NCBI GenBank assembly: GCA_965215355.1
Contig: CBDCDJ010000007.1
Span: 248,001-312,000 of the forward strand
Direction of reading: 5' to 3'
From: CBDCDJ01 sp965215355
Lineage (GTDB): Bacteria; Deinococcota; Deinococci; Deinococcales; Trueperaceae
DNA length: 64,000 nucleotides
Shown: positions 44,003 to 52,978 of the stretch, piece after piece
Layout: each line of letters opens with the position of its first letter
How positions within the stretch are numbered: the first letter of the stretch is position 1
The notes under the pieces: model-generated
Databases searched by the model: none
Told to the model about the DNA's origin: nothing
Seen by the model: only the letters and a program-made list of their open reading frames with translations
Made by a program: the position numbers and the translations under genes

Positions 44003-44908
44003 ATGAAAAATAGCTCCTTGCCCTTCTTTTCTGTTGTAATACCCACTTACAATCGCGCTGAATTACTGGCGCAAGCTGTTCAGAGTGTTTTGAACCAAAC
44101 TTTTAACAATTTTGAGCTTATTGTGGTCGATGACAGCCCAGACGGGACAGCACGCTCGGTTATAGAAGCCTTTGTCGATAAGCGCATTTCCTACGTCAAG
44201 AATAATCGTGGTAAGGGGGGTGCTGGCACCCGTAATGCTGGCATATTTCGCTCCCAAGGTGAGTGGGTTGCTTTTCTTGACGATGACGATCTTTGGCTAC
44301 CTGAAAAACTCGAGCGCCAGTATCAAAAAATTCAAGCATCAGACAAAGAGGTCGGGTTGGTTTACTCGGGTCATGTCAAGTTCGAGTCTGACAGTTGTTA
44401 TATCACCGGCACCTTTGTACCCAGACATGAAGGCTGGCTGTACGAACAGCTTCTTTACAAAAACGTGATAGGTGGACTTTACAGCGTTGTGATAAGACGA
44501 GATGTCCTAGAAAAGCTTGAAGGTTTGGACGAACGGTTTCCTGCACTCCAAGATGCGGACCTCTACGTTCGTATAGCTAAAACCCACAAAATAACTTTTG
44601 TGAAAGACCCTTTGGTAAGAGTGCGCAACAGTGGGACAAGAATAACAACAAACTACGCTAGTAAACTTCGAGGAAACCAACTTTTTTGGGAAAAATTCGA
44701 GACTGACCTCAAAAAGAACAAACGTCTGACCCACCGCGCCGCCTCTCGAGTCTTCATGTTCGCCTTTGCTCAAGGAAACTTGCGGGCCCTGGTTGCAAGT
44801 GCACCTTGGACTTTTGCCGGTCTTATTTTCGACTGGCAAAATTTGAGCTATGTACTACGTTTTGTTATGAAAGCGGGTATCAACAAGTTAACCCGTAATA
44901 AGGTTTGA
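44003..44908 (+). CDS. Glycosyltransferase family 2
   Basis: 301 residues. GT-A fold markers: FSVVIPTYNRAELLAQAVQS at the start, ELIVVDDSPDG at ~33, GGAGTRNAG, and the DxD-like FLDDDDLWLPEKLE near 92. A later DADLYVRIA block is present. It transfers a sugar from a nucleotide donor onto a growing glycan at the cytoplasmic face. Base composition is AT-richer than core genes. First gene of the plus-strand half of the polysaccharide locus; its end is 62 nt before the next start I chose. Confidence 0.92.
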   Translation: MKNSSLPFFSVVIPTYNRAELLAQAVQSVLNQTFNNFELIVVDDSPDGTARSVIEAFVDKRISYVKNNRGKGGAGTRNAGIFRSQGEWVAFLDDDDLWLPEKLERQYQKIQASDKEVGLVYSGHVKFESDSCYITGTFVPRHEGWLYEQLLYKNVIGGLYSVVIRRDVLEKLEGLDERFPALQDADLYVRIAKTHKITFVKDPLVRVRNSGTRITTNYASKLRGNQLFWEKFETDLKKNKRLTHRAASRVFMFAFAQGNLRALVASAPWTFAGLIFDWQNLSYVLRFVMKAGINKLTRNKV

Positions 44909-44970
44909 TAAATGGCTGGACTATGTATTTTTCCGTTCATTTCGAGCTTAGAAATGCAGAGGGTAAACGC

Positions 44971-46341
44971 GTGAGTGTTGTGCGACGTACTTTTTGGAAA
45001 CTGAGATTGAGTTCGAATGGAACAAGTTTAGACAAACTTGCTTACTTGAAGCAGGTACAGAATTTAGATGGGCAAGCCGCAGAGGACCTACAGAAGCAGC
45101 AGCTCGAAAACCTTATCTTTCATGCCTACAAACACGTACCGTTCTACCAGCGGCTTTTTGAGACTCGTGGTTTGGTAGATGGTCACGGCAAGGTATGCTT
45201 AAAAAGTTTCACCAACCTACCTCTTTTAGACAAACAAACCATCCGTGAGAACTGGCACAACCTAAAGTCGGATGACCTCGAGCAACGGACTTGGTGGGAA
45301 AACACCTCGGGCGGCTCGACCGGCGAGCCTGTCAGGTTTATTCAAGACAGTAACTACCACGCTTGGGCGACGGCTGCAAAGATGCTGTTTGACGAGTGGA
45401 CGGGTTACAGTTTGGGTGACAAAAAGCTTACCTTATGGGGTTCCGAAAGAGATTTGTTGGTTGGTAGAGAAAGTTTCAAGACCTACCTCGGCAGGTGGCT
45501 GCGTAACGAGATAATGCTCAACTCTTTCAAGATGTCGCCCGCCACCATGAAAGAGTACGTCGAGACCATCAACAAATTTCAACCTAAGCAAATTCTTGCT
45601 TACGTGGAAAGTATTTATGAATTGGCCCGGTTTATCGAGCGTGAAAAGCTGCCAGTCTATTTTCCGGCAGCCATCATGACCTCGGCGGGGACCTTGCACG
45701 TTCACATGAGGGAGAAAATAGAGACTGTTTTCAAAGCCCCGGTGTTCAACCGCTACGGCTCGAGGGAAGTCGGGGATATCGCCTGTGAGGACGTGACGCA
45801 TTCCGGCTTGGTCGTTTCTGCTCAGACCCACTACGTAGAGCTTATCAATCAGGAGGGCTTGCCCGCCCAGCCGGGGGAGGTCGGCGAAGTCGTCGTCACT
45901 TTGCTCACCAACTTTGCTATGCCACTGATACGCTACCGTATCGGAGACATGGGGGTGTGGGCAGCTGATACGGTCGCTCAGGCCAAAGCTTGGCCGGTGT
46001 TGAGCGAAGTAACAGGAAGGGTAACGGACACTTTTCTTACCGGAGACGGTACTCAGGTATACGGCGAGTATTTTACCCACCTTTTTTACTTTCAGAACTG
46101 GATTGAAAAGTTCCAGGTCGTCCAGGAATCGCTCGAGCGTATCGTGGTCAAAATAGTGCCTCTTGAAAACGACTTCGACCCCGCTTCTGTACAGCAGGAA
46201 CTTGACGACATCAGGCAAAAAATAAAGGTTGTAATGGGAGAGTGTAGAATTGAGTTTGAATTTGTTGACGCTATTGCGTCTACCGCGTCCGGTAAATATC
46301 GCTACACTGTATCGAAAGTAGCTGAGGCGCCCACAAGTTGA
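44971..46341 (+). CDS. PaaK/CapK-like adenylate-forming enzyme
   Basis: About 456 residues from the GTG at 44971, which has GAGGG 7 nt upstream; TTG at 44905 and ATG at 44923 are alternatives with weaker sites. Motifs: TSGGSTGEPVRF (phosphate loop, ~113), FNRYGSREVGDIACE, and PLIRYRIGDMGVW (adenylation motif). The C-terminal small domain ends with a Lys near SGKYRYTVSK. Such proteins in capsule loci are of uncertain role; they may activate an acyl group or sugar substituent. Acting on phenylacetate is unlikely from this context. Confidence 0.85.
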   Translation: MSVVRRTFWKLRLSSNGTSLDKLAYLKQVQNLDGQAAEDLQKQQLENLIFHAYKHVPFYQRLFETRGLVDGHGKVCLKSFTNLPLLDKQTIRENWHNLKSDDLEQRTWWENTSGGSTGEPVRFIQDSNYHAWATAAKMLFDEWTGYSLGDKKLTLWGSERDLLVGRESFKTYLGRWLRNEIMLNSFKMSPATMKEYVETINKFQPKQILAYVESIYELARFIEREKLPVYFPAAIMTSAGTLHVHMREKIETVFKAPVFNRYGSREVGDIACEDVTHSGLVVSAQTHYVELINQEGLPAQPGEVGEVVVTLLTNFAMPLIRYRIGDMGVWAADTVAQAKAWPVLSEVTGRVTDTFLTGDGTQVYGEYFTHLFYFQNWIEKFQVVQESLERIVVKIVPLENDFDPASVQQELDDIRQKIKVVMGECRIEFEFVDAIASTASGKYRYTVSKVAEAPTS

Positions 46342-46370
46342 AACAAATACTCTTCAAGGAAGCATAAACT

Positions 46371-47600
46371 ATGTCATTCACCCGGAAAGATGTTTTCCAA
46401 ATTCTCCTGAATATAGCCGTGTTTTCCTACGTCTTAGCCATCTACTGGGTCGAGGCTTTGCCTGGTTTGTCGAGGCTAGTCCACCTGACTATAGTCGTCA
46501 TGTTCGCTTCTCTGTTGGTTGTTAGCTGGTACCGGGGGCTGAAAATTCGTCTCGAGCCAATTCTGATGTTGTTTTGGGCTTTTTTGGGTTTTGCTTACCT
46601 CAGCATCTTTTGGTCAACTGCTCCATCAAGTGCCGCTATAAATACGACGAGTTTGTTTTTCAACATTCTAGGTGCTTCTCTGGTGTGGATTGCCTTTTGG
46701 AACGGTGTGCCCTTGAGGATGGTCGGTTACGCTGCCGTCATAGGGGCTGCTATACAGTCGAATTTTGCCCTGACGCAGTACCTCTCGAGTTCGGGTGACG
46801 CTATACGAGTAGAAGGTCTAACGGGGAACGCAAACGCACTTGCTATTCAGTTATCCTTAGCAGCACTTCTCGCCCTGATGACCTTGAAAAAATCGTTTTG
46901 GCCCCCAGTCATAGCTTTTGTTCTGGTGCTCATCGCCACAGTAGTCAGTGGCAGTAGAAAAATTGTTTTTGTCTGGTTTGCTTTTTCCCTGCTTTTCTTG
47001 CAGTACGTAGGTGCAAAGTTTAGAACGTCGAACGCTTTTAGAATTCTCCTTTTACTCGGCTTACCGATTTTGGTCTACATTATTATGGCGAACGCCACTG
47101 TGATTTTCAAACCCGTTCAAAATTTATATGTTTATGAACGGTTCCAAGACACTCTTACTGGCAACGAGAGCAGCGCAAATACTCGTCAGTTGATGAGCGA
47201 GGAAGGACTAGATTTATGGCAGCGTTCACCTATAATTGGTTACGGTATCAATCAGTTCAGGCTGGTTAGCTCTTTCACGACTTATTCTCACAACAACTAT
47301 GTTGAGCTGCTGGTCAGCTTTGGCGTTATAGGTTTTGTCCTTTACTATTCAATATTAATGATTTTTGGGTTCAGAGCTGTCAGGGGTTTCATGGTCGGCT
47401 CTCCCTACGCTCCCCTGCTTGGTGCCGCCGTCGTCTTGTTGCTGCTTTGGGACATTGCTTTAGTGTCCTACTCCACACGACTCGTTTGGCTATTTTTGGG
47501 GGTTCTTGGTTATCTATCTGAGAACCAGGTGGAGTCGGTAGAGTCGTCCAGCGTGCGCAAGTCAGGCAATCATTTGGTGCAGCGCGTACTACGACAGTGA
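46371..47600 (+). CDS. O-antigen ligase / Wzy-type polymerase
   Basis: 409 residues, AAGGAAG ribosome site. About eleven hydrophobic helices with one longer extracytoplasmic loop (about 235-300) containing IGYGINQFRL and SHNNYVELLVSFG, the Wzy_C-type motif. SGSRKIVFVWF at ~190 carries the conserved Arg. It either polymerises repeat units at the periplasmic face or ligates finished chains; sequence alone does not decide. It overlaps the next gene by GTGA. Confidence 0.88.
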   Translation: MSFTRKDVFQILLNIAVFSYVLAIYWVEALPGLSRLVHLTIVVMFASLLVVSWYRGLKIRLEPILMLFWAFLGFAYLSIFWSTAPSSAAINTTSLFFNILGASLVWIAFWNGVPLRMVGYAAVIGAAIQSNFALTQYLSSSGDAIRVEGLTGNANALAIQLSLAALLALMTLKKSFWPPVIAFVLVLIATVVSGSRKIVFVWFAFSLLFLQYVGAKFRTSNAFRILLLLGLPILVYIIMANATVIFKPVQNLYVYERFQDTLTGNESSANTRQLMSEEGLDLWQRSPIIGYGINQFRLVSSFTTYSHNNYVELLVSFGVIGFVLYYSILMIFGFRAVRGFMVGSPYAPLLGAAVVLLLLWDIALVSYSTRLVWLFLGVLGYLSENQVESVESSSVRKSGNHLVQRVLRQ

Positions 47601-48721
47601 AAACACCTATTACTTTATTTCTACCCAACCTCGGAGGCGGCGGAGCCGAACGTATGATGGTGAACCTAGCTTACGGTCTTGTCAGTCAGAACGTAGAGGT
47701 AGACCTCGTCCTGGCCTCGGCAACAGGACCTTACCTTAAAGAAGTGTCCAAAGACTTGAGCGTTGTAGATTTGCAGGCGGGTGGGGTCTTGAAGAGCATC
47801 CCGGCGCTGACAAGCTATTTGCGGCGCACGCGTCCGGAAGTGATGCTCTCCACCCTTCAGTACGCCAACCTCGCAGCCCTGTGGGCACGACGACTGTCCG
47901 GCGTACCCACTCGAGTTTTTCTGCGTGAAGCCAACATGCTGTCGGTCGGTGGAGCGGCCAACCCGAAAAGCAAGCTCGTGTTGTCGCTTGTCAAACGCTT
48001 TTATCCCTGGGCGGACGGCGTCATCGCGGTCTCGAACGGGGTGGGTGAAGATGTCGGCAGGTTTACAGGCATAAATTCCGACAAAATCTGCACCGTCTAC
48101 AACCCGGTCGTCACGGACGAACTGGTCCTCAAAAGCCGCGAACCCGTACCTCACGCTTGGTTTGCAGAGAGGGTGCCGGTCGTTTTGGGCGTGGGAAGGC
48201 TCACGAAACAAAAAGGGTTTGCAACGCTCATCCGAGCTTTTGCCGACATCCGGCAAGCGCGGCCCGCCAAACTGGTCATTTTGGGTGAAGGTGAAGACCG
48301 TGCAGGCTTGCAAGGTTTGGTGGACGAACTGGGGCTGACGCAAGATGTAGACATGCCGGGTTTTGTCGACAATCCTTTTGCTTACATGGCTAACGCCGAT
48401 GTTTTCGTGCTGTCGTCGGTTTGGGAAGGTTTGCCGGGCGTTTTGATTCAGGCACTCGCTTGTGGGTGTCCGGTGGTGAGCACCGACTGTCCGAGCGGGC
48501 CGTCCGAAGTTTTAGAAGGGGGCCGCTACGGCGAACTCGTTCCTGTGGGCGACGCAGCGGCGCTGGCGGCGGCCGTGCTGCGCACCCTTGACGCCCCTCT
48601 CGCTGCGGCGGTGCTCGAGGAGCGGGCTCGAGCTTTCTCGGTCGAGGTGAGTACGGAAGCCTACTTAGAGGTGTTCGGCCTTAAGAAACGTGCGGCTGCG
48701 ACCGGTACAATTTGTGACTGA
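47597..48721 (+). CDS. Glycosyltransferase family 4
   Basis: 374 residues, GTG at 47597 overlapping the polymerase stop. GT-B enzyme: LFLPNLGGGGAERMMVNLA at the start and, in the C-terminal Rossmann half, VVLGVGRLTKQKGFATLIRA, VILGEGEDR, and VWEGLPGVLIQALACGCPVV with the E-x7-E donor site. Retaining transfer of a nucleotide-sugar residue is expected. Confidence 0.94.
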   Translation: MKTPITLFLPNLGGGGAERMMVNLAYGLVSQNVEVDLVLASATGPYLKEVSKDLSVVDLQAGGVLKSIPALTSYLRRTRPEVMLSTLQYANLAALWARRLSGVPTRVFLREANMLSVGGAANPKSKLVLSLVKRFYPWADGVIAVSNGVGEDVGRFTGINSDKICTVYNPVVTDELVLKSREPVPHAWFAERVPVVLGVGRLTKQKGFATLIRAFADIRQARPAKLVILGEGEDRAGLQGLVDELGLTQDVDMPGFVDNPFAYMANADVFVLSSVWEGLPGVLIQALACGCPVVSTDCPSGPSEVLEGGRYGELVPVGDAAALAAAVLRTLDAPLAAAVLEERARAFSVEVSTEAYLEVFGLKKRAAATGTICD

Positions 48722-48861
48722 AAGCGCCAAAATAACAAAGGTTACGCCGTCCTGATCCGCAAAGGCGTAAACTGCCTGAATATGGAACGACTCGAAAAGG
48801 ACTTCAGCCGTAACCTGTACACAGTCAACCGTTCGGTGGGGTCGTCGTTAGGAAGGCCGCT

Positions 48862-49890
48862 ATGAAAGTGCTGGTCACAGGCGCGGCGGGCTTTATAGGG
48901 TTTCACCTGAGCAAAAAGTTGGTGGAGCGTGGCGACGAGCTTGTCGGCATCGACAACCTGAACGATTACTACGACGTGTCGCTCAAGCAAGCTCGCTTGG
49001 AGCAGCTCACGCCCTGCCCGAACTTCCAGTTTCAAAAGCTGGACATCGCCGACCGAGAGGCTATGACCGACCTGTTCGCAACCGTAGCGCCCGACGTGGT
49101 CGTGAACCTGGCGGCGCAGGCCGGGGTGCGCTACTCGCTCGAGAATCCTCACGCCTACGCGGACAGCAACCTGGTCGGTTTCGTCAACGTTTTAGAGGGC
49201 TGTCGTCGGGCGGGGGTAAAGCACCTGGTGTTCGCGTCCTCGAGTTCTGTCTACGGGGCCAACACCGAGCTGCCCTGGTCGGTAAGCGACAACGTCGACC
49301 ATCCACTGAGTCTCTACGCCGCCACCAAAAAGGCCAACGAACTGATGGCGCACACCTACAGTCACTTGTACAACCTGCCCACGACCGGCCTGCGCTTTTT
49401 CACCGTCTACGGTCCCTGGGGCCGCCCGGACATGTCCTACTTTTTGTTCACCAAAGCGATTACCGAGGGTCAGCCGATAAAGGTGTTCAACCACGGCGAA
49501 TCGCAGCGGGACTTTACCTATATCGACGACGTGGTCGAGGGCGTCGTCAAGCTGATGGCTCAGCCGGCTGCGCCTGACCCGACGTGGTCTACAACCCCTA
49601 ACCCCGGCACCAGCACCGCGCCTTACCGCATCTACAACATCGGCAACAACACGCCGGTCGGGCTTATGAAGTTTATAGAGGTGCTCGAGGATAAACTCGG
49701 CAGAAAGGCCAAAAAGGCGTTTCTGCCCATGCAGGCTGGTGATGTTCCTGCCACCTACGCCGACGTAAGCGACCTGGTCGCCGCGGTCGGGTTCAAGCCC
49801 AAGACACCTGTCGAAGAGGGTTTGGCGAGGTTTATAGACTGGTACCTTTCGTACTACGAACCGGTCGTCGAGAGCCGCGGTGGGCGGTGA
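48862..49890 (+). CDS. UDP-glucuronate 4-epimerase-like SDR
   Basis: 342 residues, TAGGAAGG ribosome site. N-terminal GAAGFIGFHL NAD site, IDNLNDYYDVSLKQARL (the CapI/GAE signature), SSSSVYGANTELPW, and the catalytic YAATKKANELMAH. It should convert UDP-GlcA to UDP-GalA with bound NAD. It overlaps the next gene by 4 nt. A 140-nt gap precedes it. Confidence 0.93.
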   Translation: MKVLVTGAAGFIGFHLSKKLVERGDELVGIDNLNDYYDVSLKQARLEQLTPCPNFQFQKLDIADREAMTDLFATVAPDVVVNLAAQAGVRYSLENPHAYADSNLVGFVNVLEGCRRAGVKHLVFASSSSVYGANTELPWSVSDNVDHPLSLYAATKKANELMAHTYSHLYNLPTTGLRFFTVYGPWGRPDMSYFLFTKAITEGQPIKVFNHGESQRDFTYIDDVVEGVVKLMAQPAAPDPTWSTTPNPGTSTAPYRIYNIGNNTPVGLMKFIEVLEDKLGRKAKKAFLPMQAGDVPATYADVSDLVAAVGFKPKTPVEEGLARFIDWYLSYYEPVVESRGGR

Positions 49891-51134
49891 AAATCGCTTA
49901 CATCACGATGCAGTTTCCCTACCCATCCGAGACGTTCGCCTCCAGCGACGTACGCTTGCTGCGGGAAAAGGCTGAGGTTTCCGTACACGGACTCAGGTTT
50001 GTTCACCCCGACGCACCAAAGATGCTGATAGAAAGAGACTTAGAAGGGCTGACACTTACTCACAACAGAACGAGTTCACTCGTCGCGGGGCTCGGTTACG
50101 GCTTGAAAAACCCGCACCACTTTCTCTCTTTGCTTTCTTACAGTGTAAAAACCAATATCCGTAAACCCTCGCACCTGTTCAAAAGTTTGCTGCTGCTGCC
50201 GCGCGTTTTGGAGATTTTTTCGTGGTTGGAGCGCGAGCGTCCCGACGTCGTTCACATTTACTGGGGGCATTATCCTGCTTTGGTGGGCTACTTGGTCGAG
50301 CGCTATCTACCTGGAACCGTCGTAACCCTTTCTCTCGCCGCTTACGACCTGCACATGCAGTACGGAGGAACGAAACAAGTAGCCCAACAAGCCCACGCCG
50401 TACGCACCCTGACCCAGGCGAACGTGGCGCAGATTGAGCGGGTGTTCGGCGTTCCGGCCGAGCGCGTCGAGGTTATTTATGACAGTCTAGACATCGCGCG
50501 CGGTCAGCGCGCACTGGTCGGAAAGGCGAAAATAGCCAAACGCGTCTTGACTGCCGGGCGCCTGATAGAAGCCAAGGGAATGTTCGAAGTTCTCGAGGTG
50601 TTTGCCGCCGTCCTGAAGCAGCATCCGGAGGCCAGCTTGGTCGTTCTGGGCGACGGCGACAAAAGAGCTGAATTAGAGGCGCTCAGTCGCGCTTTGGGCC
50701 TCGAGCACGCGGTCACCTTCAAAGGCCATGTCAACCACGACACGGTTTTTGAAGAGATGGCGGTTGCGGAAATTTTCCTCTTTTTAAGCAAATCCGAGCG
50801 TCTCCCCAACGTCGTCAAAGAAGCTATGTTGAGCGGCTGTGTCTGCGTGGTGAGCGACACCGTGGGCATAGCAGAACTCATCCCCGACGAGCGCTACGGG
50901 TTTGTGGTGCCGGCTGAGGACATAGAAGCGGCGACGGCTTGTGTACTGCGTGTTCTCGAGTCCGGCTTCGACCGTGCTTCTTTGCTCGAGAACGCCAAAA
51001 CACACGTCGCTGAGCGCTTCAGCATCGCGTCTTCCCTGCAGCAGTACTTAGACATTTGGAAGGGTTTGCTCGCCAAGAAAAGACCCGTTCCCAGCAACTT
51101 CAAAGAACTCACAGCTCAAAAAACGCTAGACTAG
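49887..51134 (+). CDS. Glycosyltransferase family 4
   Basis: 415 residues, GTG at 49887. N-terminal MQFPYPSETFASSDVRLL resembles colanic-acid/EpsF-type enzymes. In the C-terminal half: KRVLTAGRLIEAKGMFEVLE, VVLGDGDKRAELEAL, and LSKSERLPNVVKEAMLSGCVCVVS with the donor-site glutamates. Its last 9 bases overlap the 3' end of the convergent WecA-like gene. Confidence 0.92.
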   Translation: MKIAYITMQFPYPSETFASSDVRLLREKAEVSVHGLRFVHPDAPKMLIERDLEGLTLTHNRTSSLVAGLGYGLKNPHHFLSLLSYSVKTNIRKPSHLFKSLLLLPRVLEIFSWLERERPDVVHIYWGHYPALVGYLVERYLPGTVVTLSLAAYDLHMQYGGTKQVAQQAHAVRTLTQANVAQIERVFGVPAERVEVIYDSLDIARGQRALVGKAKIAKRVLTAGRLIEAKGMFEVLEVFAAVLKQHPEASLVVLGDGDKRAELEALSRALGLEHAVTFKGHVNHDTVFEEMAVAEIFLFLSKSERLPNVVKEAMLSGCVCVVSDTVGIAELIPDERYGFVVPAEDIEAATACVLRVLESGFDRASLLENAKTHVAERFSIASSLQQYLDIWKGLLAKKRPVPSNFKELTAQKTLD

Positions 51135-52085
51135 ACGGTAGCGCCTGCTCAAGCTTCTTTTCAGGTAGGTATAGACGGCTGCCAGCAGCGTGAGGATGAG
51201 GAGCGCCCAGACCCATTTCTGTACATCCTCCCCGTACCAGGTCGTCACGACCACTGCGTTGATACCGAGCTGCAACCCCGCGTACATAAGCGCCACCTGC
51301 AGATGCGAAAAAGGTCCGGGTTTCACAAGCCACTGGTACAAGTGCGAGCGGTGCGCCTCCAGGATGTTCTCGCGCTTGGCGAGGCGCTGAAAAATGGTGA
51401 GGCCGGCGTCCACCCCGTAGACGGCGAGCAGCAACACGAAGTAATAGTTGCCGGTCGCCAGCACGAGCCGGAGCAGCAAAAAAAGAACCACGAAAGCGAG
51501 GCTGATGCTGCCCACGTCGCCCGCAAAACAGACGGCCTTGCGCCGAAAGTTGAACAGGCCGAACACGACGAGGCTGAGGACGACCAGGACGATCAAGCGT
51601 TCGTCGACAAAGCCGACAGAGAGGTTCAGGTAGGCCAAACTCGCCAGCGTCACGAGGCCGTACATGCCGGTGATGCCGTTGATGCCGTCCATAAAGTTGA
51701 ACACGTTGGCAACGCCCGCGACGACGACCGTCATGGCGGCCAGCCACCACAGGGGTTGCGCGAACGCCCCGGTGTCGGCGAACAGCAGCAAAACGCCGCC
51801 TAGCTGAACCGGCAGGCGCAGTTTGCTGGGCAGGCTCACCAGGTCGTCTACAAAGCTGACTCCCGCGACGAGGACCGTGCCGAGCAAAAACCACGGGTAA
51901 CGAAAGCCGCTCCACAGCTCGAACAAGAGTACGGCGACGACGAAGACGACGCCCCCGCCCCGGAGGGTCGCGTGGCTGTGTGAACTGCGCTCGTTCGGCG
52001 TGTCGGTGATGTTGAAGCGTTTGGCAAGCCCAAAGTAAAACAGTTCTATAGCGAGCAGGGCAACAAAAATAGCTAGGTAGATCAT
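51126..52085 (-). CDS. Undecaprenyl-phosphate phosphoglycosyltransferase, WecA/MraY type
   Basis: 319 residues, about ten membrane helices. Conserved cytoplasmic motifs: DTPNERSSHSHATLRGGGVV (~31), VSFVDDLVSLPSKLRL (Asp pair, ~83), NVFNFMDGINGITG (~124), and the His-rich loop RENILEAHRSHLYQWL (~235). It transfers a HexNAc-1-phosphate onto undecaprenyl phosphate, the first step of lipid-linked unit assembly. It overlaps the upstream SDR by 4 nt on the minus strand. Confidence 0.93.
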   Translation of the reverse strand: MIYLAIFVALLAIELFYFGLAKRFNITDTPNERSSHSHATLRGGGVVFVVAVLLFELWSGFRYPWFLLGTVLVAGVSFVDDLVSLPSKLRLPVQLGGVLLLFADTGAFAQPLWWLAAMTVVVAGVANVFNFMDGINGITGMYGLVTLASLAYLNLSVGFVDERLIVLVVLSLVVFGLFNFRRKAVCFAGDVGSISLAFVVLFLLLRLVLATGNYYFVLLLAVYGVDAGLTIFQRLAKRENILEAHRSHLYQWLVKPGPFSHLQVALMYAGLQLGINAVVVTTWYGEDVQKWVWALLILTLLAAVYTYLKRSLSRRYRLV

Positions 52086-52978
52086 AGGACCTCGAGATAG
52101 TCTAGGGCCCGGCGCGGCTGCCAGCCCAGAGTTTTTCTTGCTTTGCCGTCGTCGAAGGTTAAGTCGGAGGTCATTTTTTCTATCGTTGCAGAGTTGACGG
52201 GCGAGCGTTCGCCTATAACGTCGCCAACTCTGCCCAACAGCTTTGCCAAGAAAAGCGGGAGGGTCTTGGGCAGGGGGCGGCCGAGCTGCCGGCAGATGGT
52301 CGCTTCGAGTTCGGCGAAGCTCGGCGCTTGCCCGTCGGTGAGGTTGTAGACGCCGCCCCGTGCGGCGAGGGCGGGTAAGATGCCCGCGACGTCGGCGGCC
52401 AGCACGACGCTTTTGCGCGTGTCGCCCGAGCCGATACGGACGTAGCGGCCCGTCTTGAGCCCGCGAATCATCGCGCCCAAGTTGCCGGGCGGGTTCGGCC
52501 CGACCACGAGCGGCAAGCGAACGATGCCGACACGCACGTCCCGCTCCCGGCCCCAGTTCAACAAAAAGTCTTCGGCTTGGCGCTTGCTGAGGGCGTAAGG
52601 AGAGTTCCCTGTCAGGGGGTGCGTTTCGGATATATCGGTGCCGCTGTCGCGTCCGTACACGGCGACGGTGCTGACGAAGAGGAACGCTTCGGGTAGACGC
52701 GGGGCGTTCTCGAGCCCCTTCGTCAAGTTTCGGGTTCCCTCCACGTTGACGTCGAAAAAGACTTGCGCCTCCGCAGCCGTTTTGGGCACGCTGTGCGCTT
52801 TGCCCGCCGCGTGCACGACGACGTCGGGCGCGACCTCAAAAACCGGCACCTCTTTTGCCAGGTCGACGTTGTGCTGAGCGCCTTGGCGGCTCAAGGTTTG
52901 GTAGGGTTGCCCCATATGCTCCAAACCCCGAACGAGAACGCGCCCCAAGAAGCCGTTAGTCCCCGTGACCAAGTACAT
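52082..52978 (-). CDS. NAD-dependent epimerase/dehydratase
   Basis: 298 residues. GTNGFLGRVLVRGLE nucleotide site, DVVVHAAGKAHSV, FVSTVAVYGRDSG and SPYALSKRQAEDFL (catalytic Tyr/Lys). This set is typical of WbpV/WbfT-type 4-epimerases/reductases encoded next to WecA-like enzymes, making QuiNAc- or FucNAc-type sugars. The start overlaps the upstream GT4 end by about 23 nt. Confidence 0.9.
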   Translation of the reverse strand: MYLVTGTNGFLGRVLVRGLEHMGQPYQTLSRQGAQHNVDLAKEVPVFEVAPDVVVHAAGKAHSVPKTAAEAQVFFDVNVEGTRNLTKGLENAPRLPEAFLFVSTVAVYGRDSGTDISETHPLTGNSPYALSKRQAEDFLLNWGRERDVRVGIVRLPLVVGPNPPGNLGAMIRGLKTGRYVRIGSGDTRKSVVLAADVAGILPALAARGGVYNLTDGQAPSFAELEATICRQLGRPLPKTLPLFLAKLLGRVGDVIGERSPVNSATIEKMTSDLTFDDGKARKTLGWQPRRALDYLEVL

